Shown in pieces: positions 1-14,624 of a stretch of DNA of 64,000 nucleotides. A model generated the notes under the pieces. It made no database searches. It saw nothing but the letters and a program-made list of their open reading frames with translations, and was not told the DNA's origin. This DNA is from Lingula anatina. Lineage: Eukaryota > Brachiopoda > Lingulata > Lingulida > Lingulidae. Each line of letters begins with the position of its first letter. The stretch's first letter is position 1. The position numbers and the translations under genes were made by a program. The DNA lies in the NCBI RefSeq assembly GCF_001039355.2, contig NW_019776035.1, positions 271,805 to 335,804 on the forward strand. Direction: 5' to 3'.

Positions 1-161
1 GTATTTAAGTAATAAGCTTTGAAAAGACTTGGTCTTGCTGAGCTACAAGCTCAATCATCTCACAACAGGTAGCTGAGGAACTGTCTCACTGTGTGAGTTG
101 GGCTTGCCACTGTGACATATCTAAGTGTTACCAGTCACTACAGTTACAAGCATGTACAGTT

Positions 162-162
<1 letters not shown>

Positions 163-198
<36 letters not shown>
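163..198. repeat. (AAT)n microsatellite
   Basis: About twelve uninterrupted TAA units, in non-coding sequence downstream of CARMIL. Confidence 0.9.
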
Positions 199-200
<2 letters not shown>

Positions 201-1765
201 GATTACAACCATCTAATGTACAAACAAAGAAGCAGGACTGCAGTCAATTTGATACCAGTTTATATTAATCTATAAGCTACTGTTTATCGTATTATTTACA
301 TGTGTGATTGCTAGTGAGCATAAGTAGTAAAAGGAAAATTTGGTATTCTTGGGTATGTCAAAGTATAGCAATCGTGATTATCTACAAAGTGAACAATTCT
401 GTGATGCACATTTGTATAAAAAACATCCAAATAACTTTGGTCATTTTGGCTAAAGGAAAGCAATTTTTATCACCTATAGAAACAATGTTGACTAATAAAA
501 AAATGACAATGTCAGCAGACTCTCAATTCAACAGTCAGATGAGTGTGATTTTCAATAATTTTCAGTCAAATTCAAATAAACAATGTTTTTTTTGCAAAAT
601 TCCAGTGAGTTATAATATAGTTAAAGCAATTATACAACCTTTTTTTAATTCATCGTTATACAGTATTTCTGACAACCATCACAGAACACTAATTAAACTT
701 TTATTAATTAATTGATTGAAACTTTTTTGAAAACACATTGCATATGTTGATTGCAACATTGATACCTTCTGAAACAATATTGATGCTGAAATCAGTTCAT
801 CGTGTTGTTAATGATATCACATATACAAACAAATCCCATATTTACCAGTATAAATAAATAATCAAATAAATAACTAAAATAAATTAAAAATAAATGGGAC
901 TGCAACCTTGATACACCATTTCATCAACTCTTAAATATCATGTGAAAAACACAAACTACTGAAAAATTACTCTCAGTAGCTGGGACCTGATTTTTGTAAA
1001 ACTATTGAAAGCATCCTGTGTAAAGACTGGCAAATCTTATATTGACAAAACTATCCCTGTATTTCATATCCATCTCATAAAATATAACTTTCAATAAGGC
1101 AAGTAGAAGATAACAATCTGAATATTTGAAATATCACCCTGTAAAATATCACCTGGTCATCAGTTGCCAAGCTTTCTCAGTGAATTAAAAAAAAATTAAG
1201 TGGTCTGTAAAGATTTTACATTGTGTTTAATATTTGTGGGTGCATCAACATCATGACCAAATTAAACCTGAATATACCAAGTGACATCGCCAATGATTAG
1301 TTTACATAGGGGGACACCACAGGGACCAGAACAGTCCAATCCCCTTCTATGATCTTGTGTAAGCACGCCATGAGAAACCTTTGCTCTGTGCACAGCCAAG
1401 TAAAAACAGGCATTATAAACATAATGAACAATGATACAATTGGCTATACTTTATATCTATACATGGTACCTTTGAATTGTATGCCCGATTATAAACCTTA
1501 ACCTATAGCATATCAACCACTTACTTTTATTTCTACAAGACGATGCACATCATGCTTATCTTTCTTCTAATTACAATAAATATGAAATCTGTTGATTGAA
1601 ATACTAGATAATACCTTTGTCTTTTATAAATAATATGAAAAGCAATATGATGGATATAACAAATATTATCAGCCACAGAGACATTGTTTTCAATACAAAA
1701 TTTGTAATCCCTAGATACAGAGGAAATGGTTTTCATATACCTTTATGGCCATGCTGGTAATTATT

Positions 1766-1771
1766 TTTATT
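1766..1771 (-). terminator. candidate CARMIL polyadenylation signal
   Basis: The plus strand reads TTTATT, so the minus strand reads AATAAA, about 120 bases after the CARMIL stop. A second AATAAA on the minus strand lies near 1527-1532. Sequence alone does not say which is used. Confidence 0.4.
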
Positions 1772-1893
1772 GGTTGATTTGGGGATGAGAATGTTGTCCT
1801 TTTTGGTCATGATTTCGTGGAAAAATGGGCAAAATGATGATAAGAAGGAGGTGGAGGAAAGTTCCAGGGTTCACCTCACTCTGATTCCAACAC

Positions 1894-4800
1894 TTACACC
1901 ATCACCACATCTTCTTCATCTACAAACTCAAACTCATCGGTCGATGCTCCCCCTTCACTTGTTTTCCCGTCAAATGGCGGAGGCGTAACATGCTCTTCTG
2001 ATTTATCAGATTTTTCTGCCTTTAAATCAGAAATGTGCTCTTGTTGTTGTTGTTTTTGTTTTAGAGAGCTATCTTCAGGCACAACATTCCCACTTGGCTT
2101 GTCGTCAATGGTGGCTCCACTCGGCTTGTCTTGTTTAGAGTTGCCACCTAGATTAAGAGCAGAACTCTCCTCCTGTGTTGCCACAGCATCATTTGCACCA
2201 GAGTTCCGTCCTTTGAATGCATGTGGCTGGTCCTCTTTCTTCTGAAACTGGGATTCCATCTCCTTGGAAAGAGCACTGAACAAACTGCGGGTTTTTTGCT
2301 GACGCTCAGCAGCAGGTGTGGATGCCAAGTTGCCGTGAAGGGAGCGCGAGCGTGCTATCACATCTGAAATGAAGATATATGACAAACTTTACGGACTTCA
2401 TTGGGATTCCTCAAGATGGGACAATTCCCCTTTGTACTTCATTTACTTTGTATAGGGCTTTAAATCAACTATCAAAAGATATTTTCTTAACATTTTGGGA
2501 GACCCTGTAACAAAAAGTTATATATGGCAAATAACAGATGAATGCAACATGCTGTCAATATCAAGCTTTCTTTAGAGTCAAATGGAAATGTGACAGAATT
2601 GTAAAAACCTCAACTTTAAATCTTAAGGAATATCATCATTTGAATATTTTGAACATGTGTTTTATCAACTCCATCAAGATCCCTTTAAGTAAATGACTGA
2701 GTGGTCCTTCTAAGCTAGCTTATAACCAAAACTGAAAGCAGCTCTCTTTGGAATTGTACAGCCTCTTTTTATTCTTTAAAGCAAATAAAAACAACACACT
2801 GGCCACTTTTTTTCTAACCAATAAATGCTCTCCACACTACTTGTTAGCAACACACAAACCCTACAACTGACATATTGGAAAAAACTCATGGAGACAGTTT
2901 CACCCTTTTGTTCAAGAGAAATCTTAATCTATTCTTCAGTGACATAACAATTTCCCATAATGTGATAAGAATTCCACCTTACACAACATTTGGTATAAGT
3001 TTAAATAAATGATGAAATATAAGAATAACTTTATGTGGATCCACTGAAAATATTTGGCAGGTTAGGAGAAAGTTGGTGCTATTGTTATCTGTTGAAATAC
3101 AATTCATTTTGCCAAAGGTCAACAAGAAGTATCAATAACGGTTGAGTGACATTTTGAGAAGGTTGACATGAAAGGTTTAAATGTTAAATTAAAAAATTAA
3201 AATAAATAAGCCAATTTTTATCATAATGGTAGTACCAGTAAGATTATAAGCCTGTTACAATTTGCAAAATAAAAACAAATATCTGCAATTATTTCATAAA
3301 ACTCTATGGTCTGCCAGTGACAATCTTACAAATAATTAAATAAATGCTGAATAATGTGTTGTGATTAATTCAGTTATTACGTGTATAAGAGTTTGCTTCT
3401 TTCCAACATTTGAAAAAAAAATCAAAGCAAAATATTGCAAAAATAAATAAATAAATAAATAAATAAAATCAATTAATATTGCCTAAGCATTAAAATTGGT
3501 CAACAAAAGCCAAGTATAAAGCTGGCAGCACAGCAATGCATCAGGCAAAATCCCATTACCTCACAATAACCAATGGTATCACTGATTAGTTATACAGCAA
3601 TCGACTGGAAAAGTCACAAACACGTTTGAATACAGTATTGTCTATTGTGCATTACTATACTGATCATTTTACAAACAAGGCAGATAAACATGCAAGACTT
3701 CAAGTTAGATATTTTTCGTCTTCAAGTTAGATATTTTTCAAGTGGTAGGGTGGACAATTGTTAACAGCAGCACATTTGGCATGCTTTATAAATTTTTTAT
3801 AAATTATTATTTAAAAATGATAAATGGGCTACAAAGCTATATTCATCAATTTAGCATTATCAAATCAGACATACAGTATTAAGACATAATGCACAAAATA
3901 TCTTCAGCACAATAAATTCAGTCAATAAATTGATAAAATATACAGTAACAGTATCACTGCTACAAATGGGATGTTTGTATATAAGACAACCTGTTTTTCT
4001 TGAAAGATTATATCAAATATATTAATACACATGCAGGTAACAGGTCACAGGGACATCTAGGAAAACAAGATTCCCTTTGGCTGGGATGAAACTCAGGGTA
4101 TAAACAGTTTTTAAGACTTTTTTGGGTGATGAGATGATTGTGTGGTAGATTATAATACTTGTGGCATGGATGTCTAGTTTACATACTATTTGCAACTAGT
4201 TTCATTGTTTAAGACCTTTCATGCTCATTGCCTTTCTTCACTCAGGTGTAAAAATGGGTACCAATGCAATGTGACGAAAAGCAAATTTCAGCAAAGACTA
4301 GCATCCCATCCATGGGAACATAAAGACCTGTCAAGTGCTTCTCTCGATAGAAACTAGACATGAGCACTGGTCTGGACATCCCCTTCATAGTGGAAATCCT
4401 TTTTTATTTTTGGTATTATTTTTAACAATTTCTAGAAATCTTAACCAAAGAAACCTCACTATAAGATCCAAATCAAATCTGCAAAACTGTGCTCTGCTTT
4501 CAGTACTGACATTAGACTTATCAAATAAATCAAGAGTACAGTAATGTGAAGGTTGGTCCCAGGACAAATTGCTTTTCTGCTTTCACGTATAAGTCTACAG
4601 AAAAATAGAGGTGAGAAGTAAATTAAAGTTATTTACCTGTGGGTAAAGATTCCTCAGAGCTGTGTCCTGTCTTGTCTGCCAGGTCCTCTGTGCTGCTGCT
4701 GCCACCTAGTGTCTGATCTTTTCCTGGAGATTCTTCAGAATTCTCAGCGTGGTCCTCAATGTCTTCTAACATGCTGGATGGGCGGGAGGTCGACTCTGTG

Positions 4801-6547
4801 AGAACAATGTGGAAGAATTAGTGACATTGAACATGTCAGTCCATTTAATTGCAACTCGATGTAAAAGAAATGAAGACATAGCCATGTTGCAATACTGTAA
4901 ATATTTCCTGAAAATCTTTTTATAAGTACTTCTTAAATCATTATGTACATGTATGTAACTGAATTCAAAAATTCATTTTTAAGAATTCAAAGGCAACACA
5001 ATTTAACTATCAGAAAAAACCCTGATCAGTATTTATAAAGATTGGACTTACCCTCTTCCTTGGTGCCAGAAGCATCTTTTCCTGCTGGGCTCCCTTCTGG
5101 AGTCATGGAACCTGCCTTAGGGCGGGGCTTAGGTTTGGGTTTAGGTGCGACTGGGGGAGGTTTGGGGCGAAGTAAAGGCTTTGGTTTCATTGGTTGCTTC
5201 GGGGAGGGTCCATCTGTGCTGTCTTCTATGGGAAAAGCAGAAGGGAAGATAAGATATGAGCAAAGGGGTTAAATAAAAAAATACAAGTGTGGAGTTGGAG
5301 ATGAAATAAATCTGTTGTGGGGAAAATTCAGAATTCTTGTGATGGTATACAACTTCTGAAGAACCATACTCTGCGGGCACTTTTGTACATTTATTTATAA
5401 TTTTTTTATTGTTCAGAGCTCATTCAAAACCATCTCTTGCTTTTATGGACTTCTGTGCACAACTTCGAAATATGTTTACATTTCCAAAAAGAGGTTAAAA
5501 ATTCTACATTAAGGATATCAATAGAAATAAGTGATATCATATAATATTGTGGTTAAAAAATGATCAAGCTTATCCAAAAAATGTCCTTCACTCCATTCAA
5601 ATATAACGAGAATAGGAATTTATATGTGCCCAGTATATATGATAGTGCCTGAATATTATGAAATGTTTTTTCGTTAGTGTGCTATCATTTTTTGTGTGCA
5701 ACCTTTTTCCCAAATTTGGGTTTGTGCATGATTTTGTCAGGAGAATTCCGCTTGGATTTTTCTGGAATTTTGAAAACAAAACGATGCAGATTGAAAACAG
5801 ATTCACTTTGAATATTTGTCTGCAGTATTGCTCGGTATGTGTGTCATGTCTTGCCCCAAAATCACTAATTACAACATCCAACTGACTCAATTCAAAGAAT
5901 CTATGCGATGACTTAAACCACAAATTACAAACGCCTTCAAAATGTTCTTATGCAGTCTCACAAATATCAACATAAACCAGTGAATAATCCTTCAGCTTGT
6001 AATGTCAAAATGACCATTAAGGTCAAGGAAATGACCAAAAATTCAAATCACTTGACAATGTACAACCAATCAGTACATACTTTCTGCTTTCACAGCTGTG
6101 GGGTGTGGTTTGGAGGAACTGCTCTCTGCCTTCGCTGGCGATGGGGTAGACGGCACCTTCACAGGAGATTGTTGAGCAGACATTTTAACAGCTGGGGTTG
6201 TCTCCTCCCTGACAGATGTCGTAGTTGTTGTTGTTGTTGTCGTAGTAGTTGTTACTGCTGCTGTCGATGATGATGGTGCAGTTGTTGCTGCTGTTGATGT
6301 TGCTGGTACTGTTGTTGCTGGATGTGCTGGAGATTTGGCTTCAGAGGCAGCTTCCTCGGCATTCTTTTCTGCAGCCAGACGCGACGCACGTGCTGCTGAT
6401 CGTGTTCTTGGCGCTGGAACAGGCTGTGGGGCCTCCTTAGCATCTTTGGGTTTGTCTTCTGATGGTGGGGGCTAAAGGAATGGAAGTTTCAGATCATAAT
6501 TATTGGCCAGATAGAATATATTTTAGCCTACCTACCTACCTAGCGAG

Positions 6548-6588
<41 letters not shown>

Positions 6589-6899
6589 GATGGAGAGGGA
6601 GAGAGAGACTGAAAAAAATTCATTGAAAAATACACAAGTGCAATCATTGTTTCTTACCTTGGCCATTTTTGATTCCCTCTTGGCCTTCATCTCTGACAAG
6701 ATCCCACCCCCAAACCCCATCCCAAACTTGGGCACCATGGGTTTCTTCACGGGGGCTGGAGCCTCAGCGGGCTCCTCTGGCTCCTCTGACTTGGATTCTT
6801 CTTCTTTCTTGTCTGGAATATTCACATTGAGAATACTGTGCAATGAATTTGACTTTTTTATATGTATGGTTGCAAATGATCAGAGCTTCAGTGGCTCAG

Positions 6900-6979
<80 letters not shown>

Positions 6980-9043
6980 TCCCTGGGGGAATAAGGATCG
7001 ATCGAGTCATCAAAATCATAAGTAGCCTTAGTCAGTTATAGTAAAATGCAGATCTTAATTGATTATGAACAAATATATCTGTAATCTTACAAATAAGTCA
7101 GAGCTTTTGATCTCACTTGTACGCTTGTTAGTCCAGCTACAGATTTAAAAACTTTCAAGCAAGAATTACTTTCAATGTTAATAAAAATCTTATCAGCATA
7201 TCTTGTTATAAATCTAAGTATCTTTATGTAGCTTCCATTTTTCACTTCAAAGATGAAGTTATTTGCAATATTCTTTTAAGATGTAATAAAAATTAATGAC
7301 ATATATGGCCAGCACTAATGATTTAGGATATCAATACCTTTAACCAGCCAACATATGTAAACAACTACCTTGTTCTTTCTCTTCACCCTCTATATTTTCC
7401 TCCTCTACTTTGGGGACAGTCTTGGGGACTTCAGTAGCCGAGGTAGGCACGTGATTTTTCTCCGAGGAAATTGTCTTCATGGACTTCTCCAAGGACCCTG
7501 CTCTTTCCCTTTCTATCGATTTCTCAGGTGGTTTCTCTACCACACTTGCCTCATTATGCTTCTCTAAAGATCCAGACTTCAGGCTGCTTGTTTCTAGGGA
7601 TCTTTCAAGGGAAGAAGTCTTTGTGCTACCACGCTCAACAGAATCTTTCTTGGGTAACTTTTCAAGGGAGTCACTTTTCTTCAAATCCTCAGTTCTCCTT
7701 GAGGGTGATCTAGATTTTGTGTGCTCTGGCACAGTGGAAGATTTTAAAGATGGCTGCCGTGCTGCCTCCACAGACGGCTGCTCTGTGTGGGACTTCTCAT
7801 TTTTGCGATGTGCTTCTGGACTCCTCGTCCCCGAAGAGCCCTTGGACCACAGGCTGCTCAAGCCTGCCTTAAAACCAGCAGCAAATCCACTGAAAACACA
7901 GAAAACACTTGTTGCTTGAATTCCAATTTTTTTTCTGTTACTTTATTATCAATGTTTAGAATGATTTGTTATTGGTGCTGGCAACAAAAAAGTACTTAAA
8001 GTACTTAATTTATCCTGAATCTGATGGTTTATTTACCCCTTTTCCTTCTTTTCTTTTTCCTTCTCTTTGTGTTCTTTGTCTTTGTGCTCTTTGTCTTTAC
8101 TGCCAAATCTTGACCATCCTTTTTTCTTGCTGCCACTTTCCCTAAAGAACAATTTAAAAAAGTAAAAATATGACCAGATACAAAACTTTTCAATAACTCT
8201 AAATAACTACACTGGCTTTTGAAATGACAGCATTTACTGTTAGTACTAACCTTGTCTCATCATTCTTATCCATCTGTGGTGTAGGTTTCACTGGTTCTTT
8301 CGAATGGGCAGCAGCATGTTCCTTAGAAACCGGCTTTGCCTCAAAAAAGCCATCAACAGATTCCGTACTCAGTTCATCCTCAACAGTTTCTATTACTGAG
8401 GGCACCTTCATGGGGCGTGTAGCTGCACGCGTCTTGAATCGTTTTGGTCGAGCCTTATTCAGATGTTCCAATTTTTGGCCAGGTAGACTAGGAAGATCAC
8501 CTACCACAAGAAGATTAGTAATTTCAGAAAAAACCTATGATGTCTGTGCAGAATATAGATAATTGTTACCAAATTCACTATTAAATTATTTCTTTGATTT
8601 CAAGATTGGAAACACCATATCCTGAGCAACACGGAAGTTAAAATGAAATTTTTGTGTACATAATAAAGATAAACATGAAACAGATGACCTATGTCAGTAC
8701 TTGTAAAAGCTCACTTTTTCTTCATGTTTTTAGCCAAACCATACAAAAGTGTAAGGCAGTCATTATTGTCAAATAAAAACAATTTCTTAATTTCCAGTCC
8801 AGTAGTCAAACCCCCCCCCCAAAAAAAAAAAAGGCATCCTCCCCCTTCTCACAATTAAATCTGATCTTTCAATTCTTGAAAAAGTGTCTTATCCTATGAA
8901 ATTACTCTTATTTTCCTTACAGTTCTCACCTATGATATCAACATCCTCTCCCCTCTCCTTACTGTCCTCCTGAATGGGTTCAGGTGTACTCTTAGACATG
9001 GGACCATCCAAAGTATCCTTCTCTGGGGAATCCAATTTAATTT
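1894..9043 (-). CDS. CARMIL: CARMIL exons 29-37: CPI motif, basic region, Pro/Ser-rich tail
   Basis: Minus-strand exons: 8930-9043 (29), 8251-8500 (30), 8037-8141 (31), 7369-7889 (32), 6658-6812 (33), 6081-6471 (34), 5052-5225 (35), 4637-4795 (36) and 1894-2363 (37, with stop). All have AG/GT borders and compatible phases. Exon 30 holds [15 protein letters not shown], the capping-protein-interaction (CPI) motif. Exon 31 is Lys-rich with [11 protein letters not shown], which resembles the membrane-binding basic stretch of vertebrate CARMILs. Exon 32 repeats SLEK/SLER motifs. Exon 33 has [17 protein letters not shown], conserved with human CARMIL1. Exon 34 encodes a Thr/Ala tract from ACA/ACT/ACG codons. 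Exon 35 is Pro-rich ([19 protein letters not shown]), a likely SH3 ligand. Exon 37 ends in an acidic [14 protein letters not shown], comparable to the acidic end of human CARMIL1. Confidence 0.88.
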
Positions 9044-12000
9044 CTAGGAAAGTCAGAGAAACCATAGGAATTGTGATTAACAATATCACTGTGAATTGTT
9101 ATCAGTTTTGTGAAGATTTAGACAACAGTGTTGCTCTTATTACAGCAATGCTTAGTACATTTAGTTGTTAAAATAAAGATCCATTTCAATAAAAAGAAAA
9201 AATTACAGATGTTTAGATTGATATAAAAATAAAGAACATGCATTTTAATAAGATATAAAATAAATATCAAATGCAGGCAAATAAGTAATAAGTATATTAC
9301 GTAAATGCATGAAAATCCCATTAATCTTTAAACCATTTGATTACCAATTGAAAATAAAACCAAAGATGCAGAAGAAAACATTTTGAAAGGAATAATAAGA
9401 TAATTTCAAAGAAAGAAACAGGACTCTGCTGAAATAAGCACAAAATCTTTTGGTGTTTGCAGATTACATGACTTTGCTAGCTTGAGAAAATCAGGGCAGG
9501 TAAGGTGTAAAAAACAATACACTGTGAAAAAATAAGCATGTTACAATATTCAGGTTACCCTTGAAAATGATCTGCTTTGCGAGAAAGGAAAAGATACCTG
9601 TATCCAAATCAAAATAAGAAACTGTAGGCCTACATTGGATGAGGTGTAATCCCAAGCCATGCAGGTCTGACAAGAAAGAAAAAATTATGAAGGAGGGGAA
9701 AGTTTGCAGGATCTCAAAACCTGAACAAAAAAAGGAGAGATCAACCTTGAGGGAGAAGGGCAGATTTCCTCTCTTTATGATGATGATGGTGGTGGTGGAA
9801 TAAGCCTTCAAGTTTTTGCTTAAAGCCAGGAAAACCTTTCGGCTTGCTACCACTTGGTGGCTTCTTAGGAGGAGTAGCCAGTTTTTGCAAGCTTCCAGTT
9901 TTCTTTTTAACGTCTGTGGACATTACTGAAGGCAGCGTGAAGGCCTTTTTTCTTTGAATCATAGGAGACCCTTCCTCATCTTTGTTGGAAGACCCATCAG
10001 TGCCTCCTTCTGTAAAATTATAAATCTGGCTTGATTCAAGTTCAGAATGTTCCATGTTATCTGCACCCGTTACTTTTCTTATTTGTTGGCAAGCAGGTGA
10101 CGCGTCTTTAACAGTTTGATCTCTGTCTCCATCGGCTACAATTTCCTCATTATTTGCACTAAATGTAACGTGTTTGCTGTGCCTGTGTTGCAGACTGCTC
10201 TTCACCTCTTCAGCCTCATTAACAGCATGGCCCCCTTCACTGCTTGAATTGTCGGATGCCTCCAAGGTCAGATTTTCAGTCACAATCTCCACATGGCAAG
10301 AATCTCCTCGTATTTTCTCCACTTTTTCTACGTGCCTCGTGCATTCTACACCATCATGCATAGAACCGGTGGTTCCCACTGTTCTGCTGTTATCACTTGT
10401 CGTAAAATTTGCGTTCTGAAGCATTTCCTTATTTTCTTTTGTCTCAGATGAATTCTTTACCACATTTACAACTGTCAACTCAGGGCTGTTTTTCTTCAAA
10501 TGCTGTCCACCAATGCCCACAGAATGCTCCTGACTGTGCTGCAAGCTTCTCTGGAATTTTCTCTCTGGTTTTCGAGGGGGAATTCTCGTCGAGTTTTCTC
10601 CCTTTTGGTCTTTAACATGAACAGGGGCACTGACTCTCCTAGTTATCACAACATTTTTCATAACTGGATCACTTGTTAAAAATTTATGTTCCGATATCAC
10701 AGTATGCATCCCTGAGTTGTTGTCTTGTCTTGCATAGGCGGCGTCCTCTAGTGTCGGTCTCACAGCATGCTGTTCCAAGGTAAATTTTGTTGCAGAATCT
10801 CTTTTCAAATCATTTTCACAAATAGGAGTTTTGTTTCTTCTCCTTTCCTTAGTGGCGGTTTCCACAACCTGTTCCACATTAACAGAAGTTGTCATTTTTG
10901 TGATCTCTTCTTCCTTACTTCTTTCTGCTAATTTTTTGTCTGCATCACAATCACGGGCGATCCCGTTCACATTAACCATAACTCTACTACCAGCAGTTTT
11001 TGAAAATGTTTCAGCTTGCGGATGAAGTTGCAGTGCTGCTTTATCCAATTCTACATCACTTTCTATATGAACCTCTGATTCTGCATCATTTCTCCATGGA
11101 TTCCTATTCTCATCTTCCTTCTCCTCTTCTTCAATCCCAGAATTCATCTCTGCTGATGACTTCCTGGACACAGCTTTAGAGGCATCCTTCAAGGTTTCTT
11201 TAGCTATATTTCTGTCTCCTTTCATTAACAAATAGGCACTCTGTCTCCTCAAGTCATCTGAGGCAGATTGGGCTTTTAAAGTTTGTATAAGGTCACCAAG
11301 CAAATCAGTTTCCGACTCCTCGAGATGAAAACTGCTGCGTGATAAATTGGACAGGGGTCTTTCTCTCCTGTCCCTATGAGGTGCACTTTCCAAGGACGAG
11401 ACCGATTCAAAGTCTTCAACTGGCTGCCTTGGAGCAGAAAGCCTCCCAACCTCAAAAGATTCCAGCGGTAGAGTTTCCAGATCTGGCAGTGAAAGTTAGT
11501 AAAGAAATAGTGCAAGATGAACATGAAAAGCAAGACATACTAGTAGAGTGTGTACATTATGTTAACTGACTACATGGAGGATGCATTACCCTGTGCATTA
11601 TGGCACTATGCAGCTGAGCATCTGAGCTACCCTCCTTGGAAAATTGTGTGGTCAAATTATATGATAAATAAATAAATATAGGAATTTGCCACTGAAGTGT
11701 GATATTTAGATATCACCAATGGAGAAAGATTAGCTATAAGACAGAATACATTGAAATTCAGTGAAGTTAAAATTACAGATGCTTAGCTGCTCTTTAGGGC
11801 AATTCACTACAGAATAGAGTATGTGGAGTGTGACAGCTAAAGAAATAACAGTGAAATGTGTTAAGAAGGAATTTGGATTATTTTTATAAATACTGTTAAA
11901 AGAAAAACCGTCAGTAGAATAGATAAACTATATAATGCAGTTGAGTAAGACACAAAAAGGTGACAAACATATACACACTACTAACACTTAGTAAGACTTT

Positions 12001-14589
12001 TACTACATTAAGCAGCCTTTAACTACATATCAACCTCAACATGTAGAACAGTGCAATGATTCAGTGTTAAACAGAAAAATAATGTGATGTTGCATTAAGT
12101 GTAATGGTGCTGACCACAGTTCAATTTGAATATTGCTGATTGTTGGATATAGTTGATAATATGCAGCTGTGGTAGATGTGATAGTATAGTCTGTCAAATA
12201 AGGTGCACTGTGCTATTGTGTTGGATGTGAGTTATAGTCTGTCAAATGTGTACTGTGTAATGTGTATTGTGTTAGATATGACAAAGTGCTGAGCATGTGC
12301 AACAGAGCACAATGAATTAACAAATGTGTTAGCTGTGTCACTGTCATTGTGTTAGGTGTAAATGTACATGCTGTCAAATAAGGTACAATGTGCTATTGTG
12401 TTAGATGTGACAGAGTGCTATGTTAATCACTGCCATATGTGGTGCTGTTTCTCATATCAACCTGCGATAGATATTGATATATACGAGGGAATTCGAGAAA
12501 TCTTCCTCACCATCAATGTAGCGTGTCCATCTTTCACTAAAATCACTGACCTTATTAAATGACCTTGACCTTACTATATGACCTAGACCTTACCTACAAC
12601 AGACTGAGGTCTCATCTTCCTCATGTACATGCTCTGCCTTTTGCTTCGGACCTTGGGAGAGTCCTGCAAAACCAAAAAGCAGGTACTATACAGATATTGA
12701 AATTAACATTAAATCCTACCAAATAAATTTGCATCAGGAAATTCAAGATTACTTCTTTGCTATCTTTTTTCCTTTAACATGGGGGAACATTGAGCCACAG
12801 AAGTGTTACAGGGTTTATTGTATGGAAAATTGAACCATAATGCTTCCTAATAATGAGAATCATTTTCAATGTCTCTTAACCACAAAGGACTTTACTGTCA
12901 GTTTTTAGGTTTTTTCAAAAAACCATCCACTTCAAATCCACTAAGTTTACTAATAAATATTAATATGACTCAAGGTGGAAATAACAGAATGCTAAAACAC
13001 ATTATCAACATTTCAAAAATACATATATTAAAAGATCATTAGTATGGACAGTTAGTACTTAATGGGTGAAATAAAATGGAAAGCACATATTGTATATGCA
13101 ACAATGTCCGATTTCTAAGCACTCTGTTACCTATAATGAAACGTTTTTTCATCTTAACTAACCTAGGATAATTTAGACACTCAGTATCACAATGATATAG
13201 AATGATATTTTGGTTCAGTCTGAACAAACACTTCACTCTTAGATGTCCCCCTTCCAGAATTCCTCCTACCCTACAAGTCCAGAAGTTCTCATATCTAATG
13301 TCTCTAATCACAAAGTATATACTTTTCAGGTATGTCATAGGGAAATGTCAAAATCTGAATATTAAGTAATTAAAGCAAGAAATAGATAGGTCTAATATAT
13401 ATTTTTCTACACTTTGCCTTGATGAAGAATGGATGCTTAGTGCAAAATATTGTGAATCTGTGACCAAATGACATACCTGATGCATAATCTCCATTCAATA
13501 CTTTATTCCTTTAAATACCCCTCCTCCCAACCCCAGTATGTTTCTTCCTTCCCTCCTTATTTCAAATACTTACACCCCACGCTGGCCATGTGGGAAATAA
13601 CAGAAGCTATAGGGTAAAAACAAGCAATACATGAGAAACTATAGGCACATTTACACAACAGTGACATTTTTATACACAACTGGTTTAAAAAGTTAAAACA
13701 TTGTTATCACAAAGACCATGCTACTCATATCTTTACTGGGGTAAACTAAGACATAAATAAACTAATGTCTACTTAGCAAATACATCATGCATATTTTACA
13801 TTTAAAAATGTAATAATGATTTTAATAAAATGGATAATTCTTGAACACAGTGTTCAAACATTTTCTACTTACTACATAACAGTTATTATAACAAAATTGT
13901 TGTTCTTTAAGACAATGCACTTTTTTTAGGATTCTGAGCATTCAAGTTTGTATAATATTCACGAACTGTTTTCTTTGTACTCTAAACCTTTCACAGGCAG
14001 CATGTTGTTCACAACAACAGAATATCAAACCAAAAGACAGCAAGCCCCTCAACATCAACAAAACTTGTATCACCAACATTACAAATATTACATTCAAACA
14101 ATGATGAAATCAAATGCCATGCAAAAAATCCTGATATCAATTTTAAAACTAAAGAAGAGAAATATAAAAAAAGATTTATGGATGTTTTGATATGGGATAT
14201 AGAGACCAAGATCCTTGATGTAAAAATTACAACCCCACTATCAGTGATTCCTCTTTGGTATATCACAAAAGAATGATTTTGGTTTGTGATATTATTTTGA
14301 GTACTAGAAATACTATTCAAATTCTTATCAAAGAATGATTATACTAAAATGTTGCTTCATCCATGATCTTTCGAATAATGAGTTTTCAACAGAGATATTT
14401 TTATGAATTAACTGAATATTAAAATCCCCTTTTCATATTATTTTAGTTATACTTTGCTAATAATGATATAAAACTTTAACATGCAAAAGTCCAAATTGTA
14501 TTGTAGATAAGAAAATGGAATACAATAAAAAACAAAATACGTAAATAAGTAAAAAACAAAGCCATCTCTTTCACACCTTCACTACACAA

Positions 14590-14624
<35 letters not shown>

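Larger units (their letters stand above)
1..1893. other. 3' flank and 3'UTR side of CARMIL; no gene seen
   Basis: No open reading frame here resembles a known family, and the short ORFs are AT-rich and without similarity to one another. The part nearest the CARMIL stop codon (about 1500-1893) is probably 3'UTR on the minus strand. An (AAT)n tract lies at 163-198. I see no RNA gene and no recognisable transposon. Confidence 0.5.

Noticed and set aside
6590-7025. Plus-strand ORFs ending in Tyr-Ile repeats
   Set aside because: Opposite CARMIL exon 33 and across the (TA)n microsatellite.
13573-13590. Possible 6-nt CARMIL microexon (CGTGGG between AG and GTGTAAGT)
   Set aside because: It would fit the phase between exons 26 and 27, but so short a match is expected by chance and adds no conserved residues.
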